Part shown: positions 34,915 through 42,539 of the stretch, piece after piece
Layout of the letters: every line of letters begins with the position of its first letter
How positions within the stretch are numbered: position 1 is the first letter of the stretch
Origin: Burkholderia sp. NRF60-BP8
GTDB taxonomy: Bacteria; Pseudomonadota; Gammaproteobacteria; Burkholderiales; Burkholderiaceae
Assembly (NCBI RefSeq): GCF_001522585.2
Contig: NZ_CP013373.1
Span: forward strand, 1,426,001 to 1,490,000
Direction of reading: 5' to 3'
Length of the DNA: 64,000 nt
Translations under genes and position numbers: made by a program
Notes under the pieces: generated by a model
Told to the model about the DNA's origin: nothing
The model's input: only the letters and a program-made list of their open reading frames with translations
The model's database searches: none

Positions 34915-35082
34915 ATGGAATCGTATTTACTTTCATTGGGCGCCGGCATGCTGATCGGCGTCGTGTACAGCGTGATCGGGGTACGTTCGCCGGCGCCGCC
35001 GCTGATCGCGCTGGTGGGCCTCGCCGGCATGCTGGTCGGCGTGCAGGCCATCGCGCCGGTTCGTCACTGGCTCGGCTTCTGA
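34915..35082 (+). CDS. XapX domain (DUF1427) membrane protein, copy 2
   Basis: This 55-residue protein consists almost solely of the XapX domain: LLSLGAGMLIGVVYSVIGV then SPAPPLIALVGLAGMLVG. GGAG lies 14 bp before the ATG. It is the first gene of an operon with an amidohydrolase, DoxX, a secreted VOC-like protein, DUF1275 and a porin. It lacks the C-terminal Cys/His tail of the copy at 32605. Function unknown. Confidence 0.85.
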   Translation: MESYLLSLGAGMLIGVVYSVIGVRSPAPPLIALVGLAGMLVGVQAIAPVRHWLGF

Positions 35083-35100
35083 CCGCATCGAGGACATTTC

Positions 35101-36990
35101 ATGAGCGCAACCGATACCCAACCCGATCTCATCCTGCACAACGGGCGCATCACGACGCTCGATCGTGCGAACCCGGTCGCGACCGCCGTCGCGATCAAGG
35201 ACGGCCGCTTCGTCGCCGTCGGCAGCGACGCGGACGTCATGCCGCTCGCGGGCCGCGCGACGAAGACGAACGATCTCGGCGGCCGCGGCGTGCTGCCCGG
35301 TCTGATCGACAACCACTGCCACGTGATTCGCGGCGGCCTGAACTACAACATGGAACTGCGCTGGGACGGCGTGCCGTCGCTCGCGGTCGCGATGGAGATG
35401 CTCAAGCGTCAGGTCGCCGTGACGCCCGCGCCGCAGTGGGTGCGCGTGGTCGGCGGCTTCACCGAACATCAGTTCGTGGAGAAGCGGCTGCCGACGATCG
35501 ACGAACTCAATGCAGTCGCGCCCGACACCCCGGTGTTCATCCTGCACCTGTACGACCGCGCGTTGCTGAACGCGGCGGCGCTGCGGGTGGTCGGCTACAC
35601 GAAGGACACGCCGGAGCCGCCGGGCGGCACCATCCTGCGCGATGCCGCCGGCAACCCGACCGGCCTGCTGCTCGCGAACCCGAACGCGACGATCCTCTAC
35701 GCGACGCTCGCGAAGGGGCCGAAGCTGCCGTTCGAGTATCAGTACAACTCGACGCGCCATTTCATGCGCGAGCTGAACCGGCTGGGCGTGACCGGCGTGA
35801 TCGACGCGGGCGGCGGGTCGCAGAATTATCCGGAGGATTACGAAGTGATCCGCAAGCTGCACGACGCGGGCGAGATGACGATCCGGATCGCGTACAACCT
35901 GTTCACGCAAAAGCCGAACGCGGAGAAGGAAGACTTCGTGAACTGGACGAAGAGCGTCAAGTACCACGACGGCACCGACTACTTCCGCAATAACGGCGCG
36001 GGCGAGATGCTGGCGTTTTCCGCAGCCGATTTCGAAGACTTCCGCGTTGCGCGTCCGGACCTGCCCGAGCAGATGGAGGACGATCTCGAAGGCGTCGTGC
36101 GCGTGCTCGCGGAAAACCGCTGGCCGTGGCGCATGCATGCGACCTACGACGAAACCATCAGCCGCGCGCTCGACGTGTTCGAGAAGGTCGACAAGGACAT
36201 CCCGCTCGAAGGGCTGAACTGGTTCTTCGATCACGCGGAAACGATCACCGAACAATCGATGGACCGGATCGCCGCGCTCGGCGGCGGCGTCGCGGTGCAG
36301 CACCGGATGGCGTACCAGGGCGAGTACTTCGTCGAGCGCTACGGCGCGCAAGCGGCGGAGGCGACGCCGCCGGTCGCGAAGATGCTCGGCAAGGGGCTCA
36401 AAGTGTCGGCCGGCACGGATGCAACGCGCGTCGCGTCGTACAACCCGTGGGTGTCGCTCGCGTGGCTCGTGACGGGCAAGACGGTCGGCGGCATGCGCCT
36501 GTATCCGCAGCGCAACCTGCTCGATCGCGAAACCGCGCTGCGGATGTGGACCGAGTACGTGACGTGGTTCTCGAACGAGGAAGGCAAGAAAGGACGCATC
36601 GCGGTGGGGCAGCTTGCCGACCTGATCGTCCCGGATCGCGATTTCTTCGCGTGCGCGGAGGACGATATCGCCGCCACGACCGCGTTGCTGACGGTGGTCG
36701 ACGGGAAGATCGTGTGGGGGGCGGGGCCGTTCGCATCGCACGACGCGCCGATTCCGCCGGCGATGCCGGACTGGTCGCCGGTGCGCGAATTTGGCGGTTA
36801 CGGCGGTTGGGGCGCGACGCAGCGCAACGGCGCGCCGTTGCAGCGCGCGGCGGCCGCCGCGATGTGCGGCTGCGCGAATGCATGCACCGTTCACCAGCAT
36901 GCGCACGCGAGCGCATGGGCAAGCGCGTTGCCGATGTCGGACGCGAAGGGCTTCTGGGGCGCGTTCGGTTGTTCGTGCTGGGCGGTCTGA
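35101..36990 (+). CDS. YtcJ-like metal-dependent amidohydrolase with Cys/His-rich tail
   Basis: This 629-residue protein is an amidohydrolase of the YtcJ type. The metal site begins with H72-C-H74 in DNHCHV, and the catalytic Asp region is SAGTDATRVA; WFFDHAE is the conserved mid-domain block. Residues 588-629 form an unusual tail with C589, C591, C595, H598, H600 and H602 and a terminal C-x-C (C624, C626), which looks able to bind metal. No signal peptide is seen, so it acts in the cytosol. The substrate is probably an N-acyl or imidic amide. DoxX starts 1 bp after its stop. Confidence 0.88.
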   Translation: MSATDTQPDLILHNGRITTLDRANPVATAVAIKDGRFVAVGSDADVMPLAGRATKTNDLGGRGVLPGLIDNHCHVIRGGLNYNMELRWDGVPSLAVAMEMLKRQVAVTPAPQWVRVVGGFTEHQFVEKRLPTIDELNAVAPDTPVFILHLYDRALLNAAALRVVGYTKDTPEPPGGTILRDAAGNPTGLLLANPNATILYATLAKGPKLPFEYQYNSTRHFMRELNRLGVTGVIDAGGGSQNYPEDYEVIRKLHDAGEMTIRIAYNLFTQKPNAEKEDFVNWTKSVKYHDGTDYFRNNGAGEMLAFSAADFEDFRVARPDLPEQMEDDLEGVVRVLAENRWPWRMHATYDETISRALDVFEKVDKDIPLEGLNWFFDHAETITEQSMDRIAALGGGVAVQHRMAYQGEYFVERYGAQAAEATPPVAKMLGKGLKVSAGTDATRVASYNPWVSLAWLVTGKTVGGMRLYPQRNLLDRETALRMWTEYVTWFSNEEGKKGRIAVGQLADLIVPDRDFFACAEDDIAATTALLTVVDGKIVWGAGPFASHDAPIPPAMPDWSPVREFGGYGGWGATQRNGAPLQRAAAAAMCGCANACTVHQHAHASAWASALPMSDAKGFWGAFGCSCWAV

Positions 36991-36991
36991 C

Positions 36992-37444
36992 ATGGCGACG
37001 CGCACCGCTTACGACACCCCCGCGTGGATCCGCGTGCTGCTGTCGCAGCCGTGGATCTTGCCGCTCGCGCGCCTCGCGCTGGTGTCCGCCTATTTGCTCG
37101 GCGGCGTCGCGAAGGCGCTCGATTTCGACGGCGCGGTCGCGGAACAGGCGCATTTCGGCCTGCAGCCGGCCGCGCTGTGGGCGGCGCTCGCGATCGCCGT
37201 CGAGATCGTCGGCTCGCTGTGCGTGGTGTTTCGCCGCTTCACGTGGCTCGGCGCCGGCAGCCTCGGCATGCTGACGCTGGTCGCGATGTGCGTGGCGAAC
37301 GATTTCTGGAACCGTTCGGGCGCCGAGCACTTCATGGCGCTCAACAGCTTTTTCGAGCATCTCGGGCTGATCGCGGCACTCGTGCTCGCGACCGTGCTCG
37401 ACGATGCGCGGCAATCGGCCGATGATGGCCGTTCCATTCGATGA
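36992..37444 (+). CDS. DoxX family membrane protein
   Basis: This 150-residue protein has four hydrophobic helices and the DoxX-type N-terminal helix LARLALVSAYLLGGVAKALD. The FGLQPAALWAALAIAVEIVG segment is also typical. DoxX-like proteins are small inner-membrane proteins, some linked to thiosulfate:quinone oxidoreductase or to redox stress; function here is unknown. It begins 1 bp after the amidohydrolase stop. Confidence 0.85.
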   Translation: MATRTAYDTPAWIRVLLSQPWILPLARLALVSAYLLGGVAKALDFDGAVAEQAHFGLQPAALWAALAIAVEIVGSLCVVFRRFTWLGAGSLGMLTLVAMCVANDFWNRSGAEHFMALNSFFEHLGLIAALVLATVLDDARQSADDGRSIR

Positions 37445-37470
37445 CGATGCAACAACCAGGACATCCCGTG

Positions 37471-38385
37471 ATGAAATCCCTTCGTTCCGTGCTGCTCGCC
37501 GCGATGCTCGCGGGCGGCCTCGCCGTTGCGCCCGCGACGTTCGCGAAACCGCCGACGCCGCCCGCCGCAGTGCCGACGGTGGCGGTCGGCCCGCAGTACG
37601 ACACGACCCACGTGTGCGTCGCGCCCGAAGACTTCGACCGCTTCACCGACAGCTTCGTCGCGACGTTCGGCGGCAAGAAGTCGAAGCAGGGCGTGTTCCA
37701 GGTCACGCCGACGCCGAGCCAGACGATGTCGCAACTCGTGCTGACACCGGTCGGCACGATCTCGGTGTTCGGCTTCAAGACGCCGATCCCGTATCCGTTC
37801 TGCGCGGAGCGCACCGGCTATCTCGTGACCGACATGGACGTCGCCGTGAAGTCGGCTCGCGAGCACGGCGCCGACGTGATCGTCGACACGTTTGCCGATC
37901 CGATCGGCCGCGACGCGATCGTCACGTGGGCGGGCGGCGTGAACATGCAGCTGTACTGGCACACGCAGGCGCCGCATTACGACGCGCTGCAGATCATCCC
38001 CGAAAACCGCGTGTACGTCTCGCCGCAAAGCGTGCGCAAGTTCGTGCACGACTTCGTCAAGTTCTCGAAAGGCAAGGTGGTGTCCGACGACCCGAAGGCG
38101 CCGGGCATCGAGATCGGCCGGCCGGACGATACCTACCGCCGCATTCGCGTCGAATCGGGCTTCGGCAAGATGACCGTGCTGGTGACGGACGGCCATCTGC
38201 CTTACCCGTTCGGCCGCGAGATGACCGGCTACGAAGTGTCCGATCTCACCGCGACGCTGAAGCAGGCGCAGGCCGCAGGCGTGACCGTGCTCGTGCCGCC
38301 GTTCGAGTCGGGCGGCCGCGATGCGGCGCTCGTGCAGTTCCCGGGCGGCTACGTCGCCGAAATCCACGCGAGCGCGGCGCGATGA
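37471..38385 (+). CDS. Secreted VOC-like (glyoxalase-fold) protein
   Basis: This protein of about 304 residues has an N-terminal signal peptide (SLRSVLLAAMLAGGLAVAPATFA) and two glyoxalase-like halves. The first begins at YDTTHVCVAPEDFDRFTDSF and the second at IRVESGFGKMTVLVTDGHLP. Export of a VOC protein is unusual; it may bind a small ligand in the periplasm. The ATG at 37471 is chosen because it leads straight into the signal peptide, but an in-frame ATG at 37441 overlapping the DoxX stop (ATGA) is equally possible. It overlaps the DUF1275 gene by 4 bp. Confidence 0.75.
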   Translation: MKSLRSVLLAAMLAGGLAVAPATFAKPPTPPAAVPTVAVGPQYDTTHVCVAPEDFDRFTDSFVATFGGKKSKQGVFQVTPTPSQTMSQLVLTPVGTISVFGFKTPIPYPFCAERTGYLVTDMDVAVKSAREHGADVIVDTFADPIGRDAIVTWAGGVNMQLYWHTQAPHYDALQIIPENRVYVSPQSVRKFVHDFVKFSKGKVVSDDPKAPGIEIGRPDDTYRRIRVESGFGKMTVLVTDGHLPYPFGREMTGYEVSDLTATLKQAQAAGVTVLVPPFESGGRDAALVQFPGGYVAEIHASAAR

Positions 38386-39080
38386 AGCACGAGGACACGA
38401 TCCTTGCCGCAGTGGCCGGCTTCGTCGACACGCTGAGCTTCGTCGCGCTGTTCGGGCTGTTCACCGCGCACGTGACCGGCAACTTCGTGCTGATCGGTGC
38501 GGGCATCGCGGGCTTCGGCCAGGGCGTCGTTCTGAAGCTCAGCGTGTTTCCGGCGTTCGTGTGCGGCGTGATCGCGGCGAGCCTGATCGCGCGGTCGATG
38601 TCCGCGCGGCCGGCATGGCAGGGCACGCGCGTGCTGCATGCGGTGCAGGCCGTGCTGCTGCTCGGCTTCTGCGCGGCCGGCGTGTGGGCGACGCCCGTCA
38701 CGCAGCCCGACAGCGTCGCCGCGCTGGTGGCCGGCATCGTGGGCACGTTCGCGATGGGCGTGCAGAACGCGCATCCGCGCGTGATCGCCCGCGCGGGCGG
38801 CGTGCCGAATACGGTGATGACCGGCAACGTCACGCAGGCGATCCTGGATGCCGTCGACATGCTGTCGCCCGGCACGGCGGACAGCGTGCGCGCCACCGCG
38901 CGCGCACGCTTCGCGAAGATGCTGCCGGCGATCGTCGCGTTCGCGCTCGGCGCGGCGGGCGGTGCGCTCGGGTTCCGCTACGTCGGATTCCTGGCGCTGC
39001 TGGTTCCCGTCGGCGCGCTCGCGACGCTTGCGCTGCGCGCGGCGCAAGCGGCCGATGCAACCCCGCAGGCGCGCGCATGA
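38382..39080 (+). CDS. DUF1275 (YoaK-like) membrane protein
   Basis: This 232-residue protein with six predicted helices matches DUF1275. The opening AAVAGFVDTLSFVALFGLFT and the block AHVTGNFVLIGAG are hallmarks, and a repeat of the TGN motif occurs later in NTVMTGNVTQAILD. Function is unknown; transport has been suggested for the family. It is coupled to both neighbours by ATGA overlaps (38382 and 39077). Confidence 0.88.
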   Translation: MKHEDTILAAVAGFVDTLSFVALFGLFTAHVTGNFVLIGAGIAGFGQGVVLKLSVFPAFVCGVIAASLIARSMSARPAWQGTRVLHAVQAVLLLGFCAAGVWATPVTQPDSVAALVAGIVGTFAMGVQNAHPRVIARAGGVPNTVMTGNVTQAILDAVDMLSPGTADSVRATARARFAKMLPAIVAFALGAAGGALGFRYVGFLALLVPVGALATLALRAAQAADATPQARA

Positions 39081-40621
39081 GCGAGCGGCGGAGGGGACGC
39101 TGCGGCCCCCGCTTCGCGCGGGCCGCGCGCGTGTCGGTCGTCGCGGGACTGCTGTTCGCGGGGACCGACGCTGCGTTCGCGGAAACGGCAGCCGCGTCGT
39201 CCCCGATCATCACGCCGGCTTCGACGCAAGAACCGACGCCGGCGTCGAGCGCGTCATCGGCTTCGGCGCCGGCGTCGACGTCGGCAGCCGCCGCCGCATC
39301 GACGTGCACCGCCAAGCGGCCGACGGTGCTATTCAACCGCTGGCAGGAAGACTGGTCGGTGCTCGCGAATCCCTGCGTGCCGCATGCGCCGCTCGACGGA
39401 TTGAAATACATCCCGCTCGGCAACGATCAGGTCCCCTACCTGTCGCTCGGCGTGAACCTGCGCGAGCGTCTGGAGACCAACGACGCGCCGCTGTTCGGCA
39501 TCGGCTCCGCGCAATCGGATACGTACCTGATCCAGCGCGTCGAAGTGCACGCCGATGCGCACCTCGGCCGGCACTGGCAGTTCTTCGCGCAATTGCAGGA
39601 CGCACGCGCGTTCGGCAAGAACACGGTGTCGCCGGTCGACCGGAACCCGCTCGATCTCGAACAGGCGTTCGCGACCTACACGGGGGCGCTCGGCGGCGGC
39701 ACGGTCAAGTTCCGCGTCGGCCGTCAGGAGATGGCGTTCGACCTGCAGCGCTTCATCGCCGCGCGCGACGGCCCGAACATGCGGCTCGCGTTCGACGCGG
39801 TCTGGGCCGATTACGAATACGGAAAGTGGCGCTTCATCGGCTATGCGACGCAGCCGGTGCAGAACCGCAACGCGTCCGATTTCGACGACGTGTCGAATCG
39901 CGATCTCACGTTCAGCGGCGTACGCGTCGAGCGGCAGTCGGTCGGGCCTGGCGATCTGTCGGGCTACTGGTCGCGCTACAACCGCCGCGGCGCGCACTTC
40001 CTCGATGCGAGCGGCCCCGAGCATCGCGACGTGTGGGACGTGCGCTACACGGGCACGCAGGGCCGCTTCGACTGGGATCTCGAAACGATGCTGCAGACCG
40101 GCACGGTCGGCAACGCGACGATCGGCGCGTGGGCCGTCGGTTCGATTGCGGGCTACAAGCTCGACGCGCCGTGGTCGCCGCGCATCGCGCTGCAGGTCGA
40201 CGCGGCATCGGGCGACCGGCATCCGCACGACGGCCGCGTCGGCACCTTCAATCCGCTGTTTCCGAACGGCTATTACTTCACGCTGGCCGGCTATACGAGT
40301 TACGCGAACCTGATTCACGTGAAGCCGTCCGTGACGCTGAAGCCGTCGCCGAGCCTGTCGCTGCTCGGCGCGCTGGGTTTCCAGTGGCGCGAGACGACGG
40401 GCGATGCCGTCTATCAGCAGCCGAACGTCCCGGTGCCGGGCACGGCGGGCAAGGGCGGGTCGTGGACGGGCATGTACGTGCAACTGCGCGCGGACTGGAC
40501 GATCGCGGCGAACCTGATCGGCGCGGTCGAGGCCGTGCATTTCCAGGTCGGCGACGCGATCCGGCAAGCGGGCGGGCACAACGCCGACTACGTCGGCGTC
40601 GAGCTGAAGTACGGATGGTGA
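39077..40621 (+). CDS. Alginate_exp-type outer-membrane porin
   Basis: This 514-residue protein has a signal peptide (residues 1-35), a Ser/Ala/Pro low-complexity linker (about 45-78), then a beta-barrel with alternating aromatic strands and a C-terminal strand ending in ELKYGW. The block SLGVNLRERLETNDAPLFG and later GRQEMAFDLQRF match the alginate-export/AlgE-like barrel family. In this non-alginate operon it is more likely a substrate-selective channel for the compound handled by the amidohydrolase. It is the last gene of the operon. Confidence 0.82.
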   Translation: MSERRRGRCGPRFARAARVSVVAGLLFAGTDAAFAETAAASSPIITPASTQEPTPASSASSASAPASTSAAAAASTCTAKRPTVLFNRWQEDWSVLANPCVPHAPLDGLKYIPLGNDQVPYLSLGVNLRERLETNDAPLFGIGSAQSDTYLIQRVEVHADAHLGRHWQFFAQLQDARAFGKNTVSPVDRNPLDLEQAFATYTGALGGGTVKFRVGRQEMAFDLQRFIAARDGPNMRLAFDAVWADYEYGKWRFIGYATQPVQNRNASDFDDVSNRDLTFSGVRVERQSVGPGDLSGYWSRYNRRGAHFLDASGPEHRDVWDVRYTGTQGRFDWDLETMLQTGTVGNATIGAWAVGSIAGYKLDAPWSPRIALQVDAASGDRHPHDGRVGTFNPLFPNGYYFTLAGYTSYANLIHVKPSVTLKPSPSLSLLGALGFQWRETTGDAVYQQPNVPVPGTAGKGGSWTGMYVQLRADWTIAANLIGAVEAVHFQVGDAIRQAGGHNADYVGVELKYGW

Positions 40622-40649
40622 CGCCGCCGCGCGGCATCGTGCGCCCATG

Positions 40650-40680
40650 AAAAAAGAGCGGCCCCGAGGGGCCGCTCTCC
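40650..40680 (-). terminator. Intrinsic terminator of the phosphoesterase gene
   Basis: A 10-bp GC stem (40656-40665 with 40668-40677, loop GA) is followed, reading on the minus strand, by a run of T (40650-40655 as A on the plus strand) and then CATGGGCG. It lies 50 bp downstream of the phosphoesterase stop. It may also stop plus-strand readthrough from the porin. Confidence 0.8.
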
Positions 40681-40729
40681 GTTCGAGCGAGCCGGCGGCG
40701 TGCCCGGCCCGTTCGCGATCGCGAGGCGA

Positions 40730-42316
40730 TTACAGGTTCGGCGACAGCGTGAGCGCGTTCGTCAGGTCGCCCATCGGCTGCGCACCGTTCGCCTTCAGCG
40801 CGTCGTCGCGCTGCTGCAGGCCCGCGAGGCGCGGCAGCGAGAAGCGGCGCGTGATGAAGCGCAGGATCGAACCCGTGTCGTACTGCGTGTGGTCCACGAA
40901 ACCCTTCTTCGCGTACGGCGACACGATCAGCGCCGGAATGCGGGTGCCCGGGCCCCAGCGGTCGGCATTCGGCGGCGTGGCGTGATCCCAGAAGCCGCCG
41001 TTTTCGTCGTACGTGACGACCACGACCATGTTCTTCCACTGCGGGCTGGCCTGCAGGTGCGCGATCACGTCGGCGATGTGCTGGTCGCCGGAGGTGACGT
41101 CCGTGTAGCCCGGGTGCTCGTTCAGGTTGCCTTGCGGTTTGTAGAACGCGACTTGCGGCAGCGTGCCCGCATCGATCGCCTTGATGAACTCGGCGCCGTT
41201 CGCGCCGCCGTCGAGCAGGTGTTGCGCGCGGCTCGCGGTGCCCGGCGCCTGATTCGCGAAGTAGTTGAACGGCTGGTGGTGCGGCTGGAAGTTCGGCGTC
41301 GACAGGTCGGCGCCGTAGATCACGTTCGACGTGCCGTTCTGGCTCGCCTGCAGCGCCTGGCCCCATGCGCCGCCGTACCATGCCCACGACACGCCCGCAT
41401 TGGTCAGCAGGTCGCCGATGTTGGTCGCCGTCTGCGGCGGCATCGTCGACGGATTGGCCGGATCGGCGAGCAGCGGGTCGCCGCCCGTGGCCGCCTTGTT
41501 GCCGCTCGGCTGATACGCCGGCTGCATCGTGTTGACGCCGTAGAAGTCGGGCGTGAGCGCGCCGTCGTTGACGAACTTCGGCGGGCCGCTCAGCGCGGAA
41601 GCCGGCGAGTTCGTGGCCACCTTCAGCGACTTGCCGTCGGCGTTCAGCACGGCGATCTTGCCGGCCGCCGGGCTCTTGTCGGCGTTCGGGTAGTACGGTG
41701 CGCACGCGCAGATCAGGTACTGGTGGTTCAGGAACGACCCGCCGAACGCGCCCATGAAGAAGTTGTCCGCGAGCACGTACTGCTGGGCGATCTTCCACAG
41801 CGGCAGCTTCGACGGATCGGCCGTGTAGTGGCCCATCGTCAGGCCGCCTGCGTCGGTCCAGGCGGCGTACATGTCGTTCTTGCCGCCGTTGATCTGCATC
41901 TGGTCCTGGTAGAAGCGGTGCACGATGTCGCGCGTCGCGATGCTCATCGACTGGTTGAAGCCTTTCGGATCGTCGATCGCGAACGGCGCGTTCGGCAGGT
42001 TCGCCGTCATCGCCTCGGTCACCGCCGGCGTGATGCCGGTCGCGGTCAGGCCGCCCCAGATCTTCGGCAGCGTCGCCATCGTCGAGCCGTCGCGATCCTT
42101 CTGCACCGAGTTCGCGGCCGTCACGTTCTGCAGACCGTTCGCGCCCGGGAAATTGCCGTACAGGTTGTCGAAGCTGCGGTTTTCAGCGTAGATCACGACG
42201 ACGTTCTTGACGGCCGACAGGCCCTGCTGCGTGACGTCGTCGCCGCCGCAGGCGGTCAGGCTGAGCGCTGCCGCAAGGGCGATCGGCGTATAGCGAATCC
42301 AGGCGTGCTTCTTCAT
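40730..42316 (-). CDS. AcpA/phospholipase C-family phosphoesterase lipoprotein
   Basis: This 528-residue protein has a lipoprotein signal (AALSLTAC, modified Cys near residue 23) and a PF04185-type phosphoesterase domain. Family blocks are VVVIYAENRSFDNLYG near the N terminus (metal and nucleophile region) and VVVTYDENGGFWDH and VSPYAKKGFVDHTQYDTGS in the C-terminal half. It should be anchored in the outer or inner membrane facing the periplasm and release phosphate from phosphomonoesters or phospholipids. A GATAAT -10-like hexamer lies on the minus strand at 42411-42416. The divergent gap carries probable Pho boxes. Confidence 0.92.
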   Translation of the reverse strand: MKKHAWIRYTPIALAAALSLTACGGDDVTQQGLSAVKNVVVIYAENRSFDNLYGNFPGANGLQNVTAANSVQKDRDGSTMATLPKIWGGLTATGITPAVTEAMTANLPNAPFAIDDPKGFNQSMSIATRDIVHRFYQDQMQINGGKNDMYAAWTDAGGLTMGHYTADPSKLPLWKIAQQYVLADNFFMGAFGGSFLNHQYLICACAPYYPNADKSPAAGKIAVLNADGKSLKVATNSPASALSGPPKFVNDGALTPDFYGVNTMQPAYQPSGNKAATGGDPLLADPANPSTMPPQTATNIGDLLTNAGVSWAWYGGAWGQALQASQNGTSNVIYGADLSTPNFQPHHQPFNYFANQAPGTASRAQHLLDGGANGAEFIKAIDAGTLPQVAFYKPQGNLNEHPGYTDVTSGDQHIADVIAHLQASPQWKNMVVVVTYDENGGFWDHATPPNADRWGPGTRIPALIVSPYAKKGFVDHTQYDTGSILRFITRRFSLPRLAGLQQRDDALKANGAQPMGDLTNALTLSPNL

Positions 42317-42448
42317 GCGATGTTCTCTCTCATTCGTCGTTGGTCGCGTGTGGGAACCGGGTGGCGGGAGAGCCGGCGCACGAACCTCGCGGTATCGCCC
42401 GGCTGCGCGCATTATCTGGAACCGATTTGACAGCCGGGTGTAGGGGCG

Positions 42449-42499
42449 CTTTCAATTGACTGTCGGTCGAACGTCATTCAACGGTCACGGAACTGACAT
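42449..42499 (+). promoter_or_regulatory. Five 11-bp-phased direct repeats resembling tandem Pho boxes
   Basis: Heptamers CTTTCAA (42449), CTGTCGG (42460), ACGTCAT (42471), CGGTCAC (42482) and CTGACAT (42493) occur at an exact 11-bp period with 4-bp spacers TTGA, TCGA, TCAA and GGAA. The PhoB consensus is CTGTCAT-N4-CTGTCAT, and the repeats match at 5-6 of 7 positions each. The array lies 41 bp upstream of the peroxidase start, reads toward it, and is shared with the divergent phosphoesterase. Phosphate-starvation control is therefore likely. Confidence 0.62.
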
Positions 42500-42539
42500 A
42501 AGCTCCGGCCGATTGCCCACCGCTACTAGAACAACGACG

